Assembly (NCBI RefSeq): GCF_006152145.1
Contig: NZ_VDFV01000033.1
Span: forward strand, 1-42,954
Direction of reading: 5' to 3'
Length of the DNA stretch: 42,954 nucleotides
Source: Rubellimicrobium roseum
GTDB taxonomy: Bacteria; Pseudomonadota; Alphaproteobacteria; Rhodobacterales; Rhodobacteraceae
Shown here piece by piece: positions 31,043-38,646 of the stretch. Below the pieces are notes generated by a model, which saw nothing but the letters and a program-made list of their open reading frames with translations, was not told the DNA's origin and searched no databases. The position numbers and the translations under genes were made by a program. Each line of letters starts with the position of its first letter. Within the stretch, counting starts at the first letter, position 1.

Positions 31043-33415
31043 TCACAATCTCCAGAAGTCGGGGCGGGTCCGCCAATCGGGACCGGCCAGTTGCTCGCCC
31101 TTCTCCAGGCCGCCCAGGATGGTGAGGAGCGGCCCCAGGGCGCTGAGGTCGGCGTCCACGAGCGTGGAGCCCCGGTCGTCGCGCACCAGCGCCAGGCGCG
31201 AGCCGCTGCCAGTGTCGAGGAGCATGGCCAACTCCTTGGCGTTCAGGCCCAGCAGGGCGTAGTCGGAGGCCTTGGCGCGGAGGTTCGGGAGCAGGACCTG
31301 GGTCGGCACGGCTTCCACGATGGTGCGGCCCGTGCGGGTGTGCTCGAGCTGGCTCGCGTACTGGGTCATCATCACGACGACGGCGTTCTGCTTGCGGGCG
31401 GTGACGAGCCAGTTGGACAGCCGCTCGGCGAAGTAGCTGGTGTCGAGCGCCTTCCAGGCCTCGTCCACGACGATGATCGTGGGGCGGCGGTCCTCGATCA
31501 GCCGCTCGACGCGGCGGAACAGGTAGGAGAGCACGGCCATGCGCTCGCGCTCGCTCTCGCTGTCGAGGATGCCGGTGAGGTCGAAGCCCACCACCTCGCC
31601 CTCGAGCGAGAAGGTGTCCTGACGGGTCTGCCCGAAGATCCAGCCGTAGCGCCCCGTCTCGGTCCACTCGTGGATGCGCTCGTGCAGGTCGCCCCCGTCG
31701 TCCGCGGAGGCGAAGAGCGAGGCGAGGTCCGTCCAGTTCCTCAGGTGCGCCGGCGCCTCGGCGTTCTGCCGGACCACTTCACTGATTCGGTTCGTCTGCA
31801 CGGGCGAGAGCGGCCGATCGGGGCGGGTCAGGAGCGCCACGAGCCAATCGGCGAGCCACGCCTGTCCGCGCTCGTCGGTCTCGAGCCAGAGGGGGTTGAG
31901 GCCCGTGGGCACCCCGGGCCGGACCGGGGCGTAGGAGCCGCCCAAGGCACGCACCGCCATCTCCAAGCCGGCCCGGTAGTCGAACACGATGATCCGCGCG
32001 TCCGCGCGGCGCGCCTGTGCCATCAGGAACGCCGACAGCACCGACTTGCCCGAGCCGGGGCGGCCCAGGATCAGGGTGTGTCCCGAGGTGGGCTCGCGGT
32101 CCGGGCGGCCCGCCTCGTGGTAGGAGAACCAGAAGCCCGACCGCTCCGGCGTCGGGAACATGGTCAGGGGCGTGCCCCAGGGCGTCTCTGGGCCGCGCTT
32201 GCCAAGCGGCGTGCGATGGAAGGCCGAAAGGTCGGCGAAGTTGCGGTTGGTGAGGGGCGCCTTGCGGCTCCGCATGACGGCGTTGCCGGGAGCTTGCGCG
32301 AAGTAGTGGGTCTGTCCCGCGAAGCTCTCGCTGACGAGGCTCACTCCCTGCTCGGCCGCGATGTTGCGGACCTCGCTCGCGAGGCTGTCCAGCTCGCCCG
32401 GGGTGGCGGCGAAGACCGTCACCGTCATGTGGTGCTCGCCGAAGATGAGGCGGCGCGACTCCAGGTCGTCGTGCGCCTCGTCGAGCTCGGCCAGGAGCGA
32501 CACCGCCCCGTCCTCGCCCGTCCGCATCAGGCGCTTCTGACGCTTGATGCGCTCGGCCATGAGGTTCGAGTTCACCGGGACGAAGCTGTGCGTCACCACC
32601 ATGTCCACGGGGAGGCTCAGCCCGTCGAACATGCCCACCGTGGTCTTGGCCGGGTAGGTCTTGATGGCGAAGGTGGTCCCGTACTTCCGCCCCACCACCC
32701 CCTCCGAGAGGGTGAAGCGCGCCCCCTTGAAGCTGACGCGGGTGTTGGCCAGGTCCTCGGCCAAGAAGCCGTAGCGCGAGCCCCGGTGCAGGGGCAGCTC
32801 CTCGCCGGTGTTCAGGCCGCCCAAGAAGCCCAGCAGCTCTCCCGTCGAAGCGGGGAGCCGGCGCGGGCGCATGCTCCCGAAGCTCGACAGAATGAAGCCC
32901 GTGACCTCGTTCAGCTTGCGCAGGCTCTCGGCCGTTTCGGCGCGCAGAGTGTCCACCGACCGCCGGGCGAAGAACGGAACCTTGGCGCCCAGCTCGGGCC
33001 GCTTCATTACCGTCAACGTCAGGGTCTTGTCGCGCATCCCCATCGTGTCGAGATGCGCCCGCCAGCGGGCGTCGAGGGCAGCCGCAAAATCACAGCCTTC
33101 GATGGGGCGCAGTTCGTGGCGCAGCCCCTTCGAGACCTTGTGGACGTAGAAGGCGTAGCCCGCGCCCACCTGGGCCACGAGCTGGGCGAACAGGCTCTTG
33201 GTGCGGTCCAAGAGCTCGTCCTCGGCGGTGGCGCTGTTGAGGCCGTCGAGGCGGACGCACTGGAAGAGCTCGTTGCCGCGCGTCCGCACGGTCACGTCGT
33301 CGACCAGGCTGACATAGGGCAGCATCCGCGCGAGGTGCCGGTCCGATCGGCGCGGCCGGGGCAGGAGGCTTGCCAGATCGAGAGGAGCGGCCTCCTCGAC
33401 GCCGTCACGGGGCAT
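31043..33415 (-). CDS. virB4: VirB4-type traffic ATPase
   Basis: 790-aa ATPase that energises pilus and pore assembly. It has an N-terminal CagE/VirB4 domain (about 1-380), Walker A LILGRPGSGKSVL (448-460), Walker B TIIVVDEAWKAL (646-657) and a following MMTQYASQLEHTRTG region. It overlaps the virB3 end by 11 bp from ATG 33415. The motifs are complete and the length is normal. Confidence 0.95.
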   Translation of the reverse strand: MPRDGVEEAAPLDLASLLPRPRRSDRHLARMLPYVSLVDDVTVRTRGNELFQCVRLDGLNSATAEDELLDRTKSLFAQLVAQVGAGYAFYVHKVSKGLRHELRPIEGCDFAAALDARWRAHLDTMGMRDKTLTLTVMKRPELGAKVPFFARRSVDTLRAETAESLRKLNEVTGFILSSFGSMRPRRLPASTGELLGFLGGLNTGEELPLHRGSRYGFLAEDLANTRVSFKGARFTLSEGVVGRKYGTTFAIKTYPAKTTVGMFDGLSLPVDMVVTHSFVPVNSNLMAERIKRQKRLMRTGEDGAVSLLAELDEAHDDLESRRLIFGEHHMTVTVFAATPGELDSLASEVRNIAAEQGVSLVSESFAGQTHYFAQAPGNAVMRSRKAPLTNRNFADLSAFHRTPLGKRGPETPWGTPLTMFPTPERSGFWFSYHEAGRPDREPTSGHTLILGRPGSGKSVLSAFLMAQARRADARIIVFDYRAGLEMAVRALGGSYAPVRPGVPTGLNPLWLETDERGQAWLADWLVALLTRPDRPLSPVQTNRISEVVRQNAEAPAHLRNWTDLASLFASADDGGDLHERIHEWTETGRYGWIFGQTRQDTFSLEGEVVGFDLTGILDSESERERMAVLSYLFRRVERLIEDRRPTIIVVDEAWKALDTSYFAERLSNWLVTARKQNAVVVMMTQYASQLEHTRTGRTIVEAVPTQVLLPNLRAKASDYALLGLNAKELAMLLDTGSGSRLALVRDDRGSTLVDADLSALGPLLTILGGLEKGEQLAGPDWRTRPDFWRL

Positions 33416-33683
33416 AGTGGGTCTCTCCGTCCTCGGAGCGGGGGAGCCGCGGCGGGGTGTGCTGCATCACCACGCGCACGACGTCGAGGAAGTGCGGATC
33501 CCAGTCCGCCGCCTTCCAGATCGCGGGGTAGGCGAGCAGGGCCGCCACCCCGACCGCCCAGTGCTGGACCCACAGGAACAGCAGCGCCGATCCGAAGAGC
33601 CAGCCGGCCGCGTACATGACGGGCAGGCCCAGGAGCTTGGCGGGCCGGATCAGGCCGATGAAGAGCCGCGTGTGATCCGCCAT
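33405..33683 (-). CDS. virB3: VirB3-type inner-membrane protein
   Basis: 92 aa. ATG 33683 gives MADHTRLFIGLIRPAKLLGL, the normal VirB3 N-terminus, followed by two closely spaced hydrophobic helices (VMYAAGWLFGSALLFLWV and WAVGVAALLAYPAIW) and a C-terminus with DPHFLDVVRVVMQHTPP. It starts 11 bp after virB2 and overlaps virB4. Confidence 0.9.
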   Translation of the reverse strand: MADHTRLFIGLIRPAKLLGLPVMYAAGWLFGSALLFLWVQHWAVGVAALLAYPAIWKAADWDPHFLDVVRVVMQHTPPRLPRSEDGETHYAP

Positions 33684-33694
33684 GCCCGCCTGCC

Positions 33695-33979
33695 TCAGGC
33701 GAAGATCGTGGCAGCGATGACGGGCGCCGAGGCGACGCCCACGATGGCGACGAGCACCATGATGGCGCGCGACCAATCGATGTAGCCGAAGAGCCAGGCG
33801 AGGAAGACACCCATCAGCGCCAGCGTGCCCACCACGAGGCCCAAGGGACCCACGAGCGCGTCCACAATCCCCTGGAGCACGTTCTGGACCGGCGACAGGT
33901 CCACCGTCTGCGCCAGGGCTGGTTCAACCAGCGCGAGAACCAGCGCAAGGCCGGCAATAAGTACGTTTTGCAGTTTCAT
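33695..33979 (-). CDS. virB2: VirB2-type pilin
   Basis: 94 aa prepilin of the conjugative pilus. The signal peptide (LIAGLALVLALVEPALA, cut before QTVDLS) is followed by two hydrophobic helices (GPLGLVVGTLALMGVFLAW and AIMVLVAIVGVASAPVIAA) joined by LFGYIDWSR. The ATG overlaps the virB1 stop (ATGA at 33979). Confidence 0.92.
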   Translation of the reverse strand: MKLQNVLIAGLALVLALVEPALAQTVDLSPVQNVLQGIVDALVGPLGLVVGTLALMGVFLAWLFGYIDWSRAIMVLVAIVGVASAPVIAATIFA

Positions 33980-34671
33980 AACCCGGTTTCCTCCTTGAGC
34001 CGACCAAATACGGCGAGCACCTTGGACACGTGCCCTTGCGTTTCCTCGTAGGGTGGAATGCCCCCGTATTGCGCGACCGCCTCGGGGCCGGCGTTGTAGG
34101 CCGCGAGCGCCAATTCCGCCGAATTGAAGCGGCCGATCTGCGTGAGCAGATATCGCGCCGATCCGTCCAGGTTCTGTTGCCAGTCGTGCGGATCGACCTG
34201 GAGAATGGAGGCCGTACCGGGCATGAGTTGGCCCAAGCCGATGGCCCCCACTGGGCTCACCGCACGGGGGTTGTAGCCGCTCTCGACCTCAATGTTGGCC
34301 TGGTAGAGAAGCAGCCAGTCCGACGGGCTCAGGCCTGCGCCGCGCAGCGCCCCGTGCCCGGCGTAGCGCAAGGCGGTGGCTTCGATGCTGGCCAGGATCT
34401 CGGGCGAGGGCGTGCGGGACTGCGGGGCGGGTGCCCCCACCAGCGTCCCCCCGGCGGCGATGACCTCCTCAGCCGCTTCCGGCTCGCGGCGGAACAGGAC
34501 CACGGCGCCCGTGTCCTCCTGGGCGGCCTCGCCATAGTGCTTCGAGAAGCTAGTGTCGGTGCTCGACGTGAGCGAGCCGTCCGCGCCCATGACCATGACC
34601 AAGCCATCGGCCGTGGCCTCGGTCGCCAGAGCCCACCCGAGCAGGAGGGCGGCCTTAAGGCTCCGCCTTCC
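33976..34671 (-). CDS. virB1: VirB1-type lytic transglycosylase, start unresolved
   Basis: Opens the peptidoglycan for the pore. SLT domain features are LLLYQANIEVESGYNPRAV (catalytic Glu in EVES), AIGLGQLMPGTA, and LALAAYNAGPEAVAQYGG. A signal peptide is obvious (RRSLKAALLLGWALATEATA), but no ATG, GTG or TTG precedes it in frame until ATG codons at 34848 and 34881 that lie inside the preceding gene. The coordinate given marks the start of the coherent protein, not a start codon. Initiation at CTG near 34643, a frameshift linking orf114, or a sequencing error are all possible. Confidence 0.75.
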   Translation of the reverse strand, partial: GRRSLKAALLLGWALATEATADGLVMVMGADGSLTSSTDTSFSKHYGEAAQEDTGAVVLFRREPEAAEEVIAAGGTLVGAPAPQSRTPSPEILASIEATALRYAGHGALRGAGLSPSDWLLLYQANIEVESGYNPRAVSPVGAIGLGQLMPGTASILQVDPHDWQQNLDGSARYLLTQIGRFNSAELALAAYNAGPEAVAQYGGIPPYEETQGHVSKVLAVFGRLKEETGL

Positions 34672-34999
34672 GGTCTCGCGGAGGTGTGTGGGTAGCGCTT
34701 TGCCCTTCGTGCATGGGAATGCAGACGGTGCCGAAGTCCAGGGAGTAGAGGAAGCTCGCGACCCCGTTGAGCGTCTTGAACACGCGTGGCCGGTCGGGGG
34801 TCTTGCTGCTCCGCATCGAGATAACAAGGACTCGGTCGGACTCCCCATCCCTGGACACGCATCGGATGCCCCAAAGCCCATAAAAGACAGTGCCTTTCTT
34901 GACAGGCGGCTTGAGGCAAATCACCACGATGCGGTGACCTAATTCCAAAAGCTCTCGCAAGCCGAGTTCGGTGACCACATCGGGACCTAACTTTGGCAT
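34655..34999 (-). CDS. Unknown protein, first gene of the vir operon
   Basis: 114 aa, not recognised. No signal peptide or membrane segment. It contains LLELGHRIVVICLKPPVKKG, DRVLVISMRSSKTPDRPRVF and KTLNGVASFLYSLDFGTV; the last resembles small domains in plasmid-borne regulators or toxins, but I cannot name one. Its stop (34655) overlaps the region coding for the VirB1 signal peptide. As the promoter-proximal gene it may be regulatory. Confidence 0.6.
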   Translation of the reverse strand: MPKLGPDVVTELGLRELLELGHRIVVICLKPPVKKGTVFYGLWGIRCVSRDGESDRVLVISMRSSKTPDRPRVFKTLNGVASFLYSLDFGTVCIPMHEGQSATHTPPRDRKAEP

Positions 35000-35044
35000 G
35001 GTGCGATCTCGGGTCCTTCGACCTGCTACCGCGTCCAGCCCGTT

Positions 35045-35095
35045 TCTAGGTCATGGACAAACGATAGGATGTTATATTTTTGGTTACAAGCTTAG
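35045..35095 (-). promoter_or_regulatory. Promoter region of the vir operon
   Basis: On the minus strand, AAAATATAACATC (35080-35068) contains TATAAC, and TTGTAA (35091-35086) with a 17-bp spacer to TATCGT is an alternative promoter. The 13-bp block is the same as in front of ssb (14318-14330), and ATCGT follows in both. It lies about 70 bp upstream of the first gene, within a 266-bp divergent intergenic region. Confidence 0.5.
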
Positions 35096-35265
35096 CGTGT
35101 GCTCTGAGGGGACATGCACCAGCGACCCACAACCGTTGGTGGCAAAAACCGAATCGTTAACAAACCCTTATGATGAGTTCACGAATTCGTTAGGACTGTC
35201 ATCAAGGATTTTCGACGCCGCTGCCCGCACGTCCTAGAAAAGCTGAGTAGACAAAGGGTTACGTT

Positions 35266-35580
35266 ATGCGCGTCCTGCCGCTGGCCATTCTGACAGCTTG
35301 CCTGGTCACCTTCCTTGTCCTCCCAAGCCGCATCCAAGCTCAGGCGGAACCTTGCATTCCGCCGATCCGACCCTTCCTGCCCACCGACCCCCGGGACATC
35401 CAAGCCTACGCGGACCTCCTGCGGCAAGACTTCGAGGCCTACATCCAGGACTTCGGCACCTATCTGCGCTGCCTCGACGCCGAGCGGGCCCGCGTCTTCC
35501 AGGAGGGGCAGGAGGTCACGGCCGAGTACGCCCGCTTCCAGGAGGTGACGAATGCGCGACGGCAGGCGCCCGCCGATTGA
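35266..35580 (+). CDS. Small secreted protein divergent from the vir operon
   Basis: 104 aa, family not recognised. The signal peptide (LPLAILTACLVTFLVLPSRI, cut near QAQA) is followed by a mostly helical domain with two Cys (EPCIPPIRPF and YLRCLDAERARVF) and many Asp/Glu/Tyr. ATG 35266 follows a GTTAC stretch without a clear ribosome site. Its position beside the vir promoter suggests a conjugation-related periplasmic protein, for example an entry-exclusion or accessory factor, but that is inference. Confidence 0.65.
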   Translation: MRVLPLAILTACLVTFLVLPSRIQAQAEPCIPPIRPFLPTDPRDIQAYADLLRQDFEAYIQDFGTYLRCLDAERARVFQEGQEVTAEYARFQEVTNARRQAPAD

Positions 35581-35610
35581 CCCGGCTTCGGGCTCTGCCC
35601 TTGAGCTGTT

Positions 35611-36876
35611 TCAGGCACGCGCGAGCGGCAGCTCGTCCAGCTGCGTGGTGTAGCGGGGCGAGCGGTGCTCGAAGCGTGTGGCCCATGCGCGTGTCAGCCC
35701 CGTGCTGGCGGGCACGAGGGTGCCGCGCCCCCAACGGGCGTTCACGGCGTCGAGCGCGCCCATGAGCCGGGCCGAGCGCTCCCGGTCGAGCCCGTCGAAG
35801 AGCGGCCGGGGCGCCTCCTCCGCCCGGATCAGCCCCATCGTCATTACCCCGGCCTTGGAGTAGCGGAAGCCCTCGCGCCAGATCGCCGCCACGGTTGCCC
35901 GCGCGGCCCTAAGGAGCGCCAGGGTGTCGTTCGTGGCTTCGGGCAGCGTCACGGTCCGGCTCGCCGCGTGCTGGGGCCCCGCGTCGTGCGTGGAGGTGTG
36001 GAAGAACACGGTGAGCGCATCGGTGGCGAGCCCGTGGTGGCGCAGCTTCTCGGCGAGTCGCGTCGTGTGCGCGGCCACCGCCTCCTGCAGGGTGGCGAGG
36101 TCCTCCACCCGGCCCGCGAAGTTGCGCGTGACTGCGCAGCCCTTCCGCGGGGGCGCCACCTCCTCCAGGGGGAGGCAGGAGGTGCCGCGCAGCTCCCACA
36201 CGATCCGCTCGCCCACGACCGTGAGGAGCTGACGAGCGAGGTAGGGGTCGAGGCGGGCGAGGTCGGCGGCCGTGCGGCAGCCGAGCGCCTCGAGCTTGCC
36301 CACCGAGGCCGAGCCCACGCCCCAGACCTCGCCCACGGGGATGCGCGCCATGGCCGCCTCCCGGGGACCTGCCTCCCGGAAGTCGCAGACCCCGCCCCGC
36401 TCGGGGTCGTGCTTGGCCAGCCAGTTGGCGAGCTTCGCGAGCGTCTTCGTGGGCCCGAGGCCCACGCAGGTCGGAATGCCCGTCCACTGCCGCACGGTGG
36501 CGCGCAGCTCGCGGGCGTGGGCCACGAGGTCCGTTCCGCCTAGGCCCGAGAGGTCGAGGAAGCTCTCGTCGATCGAGTAGACCTCGATCGCGGGCGAGAA
36601 GAGGCGGTAGACCTCGTTCATGCGCGCGCTCATGTCGCCGTAGAGGGCGTAGTTGGACGAGAACACCGCCACCTTGTTGGTCCGGCACAGATCCCGCATC
36701 TGGAACCACGGCTGCCCCATGCGGATGCCCAAGGCCTTGGCCTCGGGAGTGCGGGCCACCGCGCAGCCGTCGCCATTGCTGAGCACGATGACGGGGCGCT
36801 TGGCGAGGGTGGGGTCGAACACCCGCTCGCAGGAGCAGTAGAACGAGTTGCCGTCGATCAGGGCGAAGACGGTCAC
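35611..36876 (-). CDS. umuC: UmuC-type Y-family DNA polymerase subunit
   Basis: 421-aa translesion polymerase. Catalytic motifs are visible: ALIDGNSFYCSCERVFDP at the N-terminus and YSIDESFLDL, then a helix-hairpin-helix (GVGSASVGKLEALGCRTAAD) and little-finger domain. GTG 36876 is chosen because the family begins with FALIDGN; it lies 10 bp after the umuD stop. The pair forms an SOS-induced error-prone polymerase, common on conjugative plasmids. Confidence 0.93.
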   Translation of the reverse strand: MTVFALIDGNSFYCSCERVFDPTLAKRPVIVLSNGDGCAVARTPEAKALGIRMGQPWFQMRDLCRTNKVAVFSSNYALYGDMSARMNEVYRLFSPAIEVYSIDESFLDLSGLGGTDLVAHARELRATVRQWTGIPTCVGLGPTKTLAKLANWLAKHDPERGGVCDFREAGPREAAMARIPVGEVWGVGSASVGKLEALGCRTAADLARLDPYLARQLLTVVGERIVWELRGTSCLPLEEVAPPRKGCAVTRNFAGRVEDLATLQEAVAAHTTRLAEKLRHHGLATDALTVFFHTSTHDAGPQHAASRTVTLPEATNDTLALLRAARATVAAIWREGFRYSKAGVMTMGLIRAEEAPRPLFDGLDRERSARLMGALDAVNARWGRGTLVPASTGLTRAWATRFEHRSPRYTTQLDELPLARA

Positions 36877-36886
36877 CGGGGGTCTC

Positions 36887-37327
36887 TCACCGCCGGCCCC
36901 GCAGCCAGTGGACGTTGCAGCGCACCACCCCCCAGATCTCCACCTCCGCCGCCTCCGGGACGGCAAAGGCCGGGAAGTCGCGGTTCTCGAGCGCGAGGCG
37001 CGGACGCGGCCCGTCGAGGAGGAGGCGCTTGAGCGAGCGCTCGCCGTTCACAACCGCCACCACCACGTCGCCGTGCCGGGGCGTGAGGCTCCGGTCCACG
37101 ATCAGGAGGTCGCCATGAAAGATGCCGGCGTCCTTCATACTGTGTCCATCCACCCGCCACAGGAAGGTCGCGGGCCGGTTGGGGATCAGGAGCTCCAGGA
37201 GGTTGATGTCGGGCTCAAGGTGGTCGTCGGCGGGCGAGGGGAACCCCGCGCAGAGCCCTTCGAGGACGAAGGGCAGGGACCAGGCCTCGGCCTGCGACTC
37301 GAACTCGTGGTGGCGCAGCAGGAACAT
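36887..37327 (-). CDS. umuD: UmuD-type self-cleaving mutagenesis protein
   Basis: 146 aa from ATG 37327. The S24 protease dyad is Ser in VDGHSMKDAGI and Lys in NGERSLKRLL; the autocleavage site is C-A-G-F at residues 26-29, followed by PSPADDH. Length fits the family (139 aa in E. coli). A longer reading from TTG 37363 would cover the -35 region. There is no ribosome site before ATG 37327, and an SOS box spans it, so a leaderless or nearly leaderless mRNA is likely. Confidence 0.88.
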   Translation of the reverse strand: MFLLRHHEFESQAEAWSLPFVLEGLCAGFPSPADDHLEPDINLLELLIPNRPATFLWRVDGHSMKDAGIFHGDLLIVDRSLTPRHGDVVVAVVNGERSLKRLLLDGPRPRLALENRDFPAFAVPEAAEVEIWGVVRCNVHWLRGRR

Positions 37328-37336
37328 AACAGGAAC
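37322..37336 (-). promoter_or_regulatory. LexA (SOS) box of umuDC
   Basis: GAAC (37322-37325), seven bases, GAAC (37333-37336): read on the minus strand this is GTTC-N7-GTTC, the alphaproteobacterial LexA site. It overlaps the umuD ATG (37325-37327). A candidate promoter is TTGCCA (37363-37358), 16-bp spacer, TACACG (37341-37336). Confidence 0.75.
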
Positions 37337-37495
37337 GTGTAGCGCAGGAGCGAGCGGTGGCAACGGGGTTTCTGCGTCTGTCCAGGGTTGTCACCGGAAT
37401 AGAAACCCGGAGGGCCCGGTCCCGACGAGGCGTTCCGGCGGAGGGCAGGAAAGGGCGGCGCTGCCCTGGGTGGGACAACGCCCGGCGCGACCGCT

Positions 37496-37657
37496 CTACC
37501 AGCCCAGGAGGCGCGCCACGTCCGTCACGCGGCGGGGGATCTGGGCCAGGCCGTAGAGCGCCACGAGGCCCGTGGGGAGCAGGAGCGCCCGCTCGGGCCC
37601 GCTCACCTGCGCGGCCTCGCGAACCAGCTCGCGCCAGAGGAGCCGCCAACGCCTCAT
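37496..37657 (-). CDS. Small basic protein coupled to the nuclease gene
   Basis: 53 aa, unknown. The start ATG overlaps the nuclease stop (ATGA). The sequence is basic and helical (MRRWRLLWRELVREAAQVSG) with a hydrophobic middle (RALLLPTGLVALYGLAQIP) and ends RRVTDVARLLGW. It could be a peripheral or single-pass membrane partner of the nuclease. Evidence is translational coupling and sensible composition. Confidence 0.55.
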   Translation of the reverse strand: MRRWRLLWRELVREAAQVSGPERALLLPTGLVALYGLAQIPRRVTDVARLLGW

Positions 37658-38205
37658 CCGCTCCACCGTGCGCAGACGCCTTCCCCGATCAGGATCTCGC
37701 CCAGGTCCTCGCCGGCCAGGGCGCAGGTGCCCACCTCGCGGTCGTAGCTCCTGCGTCCCTCCAGGTCGCAGGCGAGGGTCTGGCCGCGCACGAGGTCCTG
37801 CAGGAAGAGCCGGGCGCTCTCGCCTTCCGTGGTGCCCAGCTCGGCGCAGTCGAGGTTGGCGATGCGCACCGGCACGCCCGCCACCTCCAGCGTGTCGCCG
37901 TCGCGCACATGCGTCACCCGGCCCTGGAGCGAGTTGGCGGAGCGGGGCGGGGCAGGGGGCTCGGTCTCGCGCGACGTGGGAGTCGGGGCGGGGTCAGGGA
38001 CCGGACCCGAGGACGTGGACCCGGGGAGCCACTCGGCGAGGCTGCCCGGCCACCAGGCGTCCCAGCCCTGCGGCAGGCGCGCGGGGTCGAGCCAGCCCAG
38101 GGCGACGAGGACGGCCCCGAGGGCCGCGAGCCAGGCCAGGGGACGCCGGCTGCGGGGGCGGGATGGGGAGCGACGGCGGGAGGTGTGGCGCGGGCGACGA
38201 GTCAT
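37654..38205 (-). CDS. Membrane-anchored thermonuclease-like protein (SNase fold)
   Basis: 183 aa. An Arg-rich N-terminus (about 1-21) precedes one TM helix (PLAWLAALGAVLVALGWL), then a Pro-rich linker and an SNase domain from about residue 93: GRVTHVRDGDTLEVAG, VRIANLDCAELG, ESARLFLQDLVRGQTLAC, YDREVGTCALAGEDL and ILIGEGVCARW. By topology the domain would be periplasmic. Such nucleases cut DNA or RNA; here it may process incoming DNA. The usual catalytic Arg/Glu set is only partly clear (D-C-A-E and DRE). Confidence 0.8.
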   Translation of the reverse strand: MTRRPRHTSRRRSPSRPRSRRPLAWLAALGAVLVALGWLDPARLPQGWDAWWPGSLAEWLPGSTSSGPVPDPAPTPTSRETEPPAPPRSANSLQGRVTHVRDGDTLEVAGVPVRIANLDCAELGTTEGESARLFLQDLVRGQTLACDLEGRRSYDREVGTCALAGEDLGEILIGEGVCARWSG

Positions 38206-38646
38206 GGGCGCCGTCTAGCAGGTCGGAGGCACCGGGTCAGGGTCCTGCCGCGAGAAGGAGGCGGCGAGCCCGTCCCCGAGGGGCCGGGCTCCGGTCGGGG
38301 ACGGACGCGCGGCCGGAGCGGGCCGCGCGACGCCTTCGCTGTCTCGTGATGCCGCCACGCATCCCGGGTCCGGTCCGTCAAGGGGCGAGCGCCGCCGCCC
38401 GAGGACGTCGTCGGCTCCAGCGCCCGCCGTGTCCTCGCTTCGCTGCGGGCCGCACCACCGGGCCCCTCCGCCCCCTCTGACGGCCCAGCCCCGGGCCGCG
38501 GGCCGGGCTGTCGCCCGCCCCGCTCTGCCGTCCGAAACATGCGGGGCCTGTTTCAGACAGCAGACCAGGACGGCTCCGCCCAAAGGCGGCGCGAACAGGG
38601 CACCAAGACCCACACACGCCGCGCAAACACCACCACGCGGAGATAA
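38206..38646. other. Gene-free interval upstream of ardC
   Basis: 441 bp between the divergent nuclease and ardC genes; no gene was recognised. Around 38486-38510 is a GC-rich hairpin (CAGCCC ... GGGCTG with an inner GGCC/GGCC stem). The last 60 bp before ardC become A/C-rich and end with GGAGATAA before the ATG. The region should hold both promoters. Confidence 0.4.

Noticed and set aside
29688-31667. 659-codon reading of the transglycosylase hybrid
   Set aside because: The extra N-terminus overlaps virB4 and virB7; ATG 30881 gives a proper signal peptide.
30830-33619. 929-codon open frame on the + strand opposite virB4
   Set aside because: GC-driven shadow of virB4 and its neighbours; no recognisable domain.
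37328-37363. TTG 37363 as umuD start
   Set aside because: It coincides with the -35-like hexamer, and the length from ATG 37327 already fits the family.
37215-37649. 144-codon minus-strand frame between umuD and the nuclease gene
   Set aside because: Wrong frame relative to the coupled 53-aa gene and to umuD; Arg/Pro/Gly-rich shadow.
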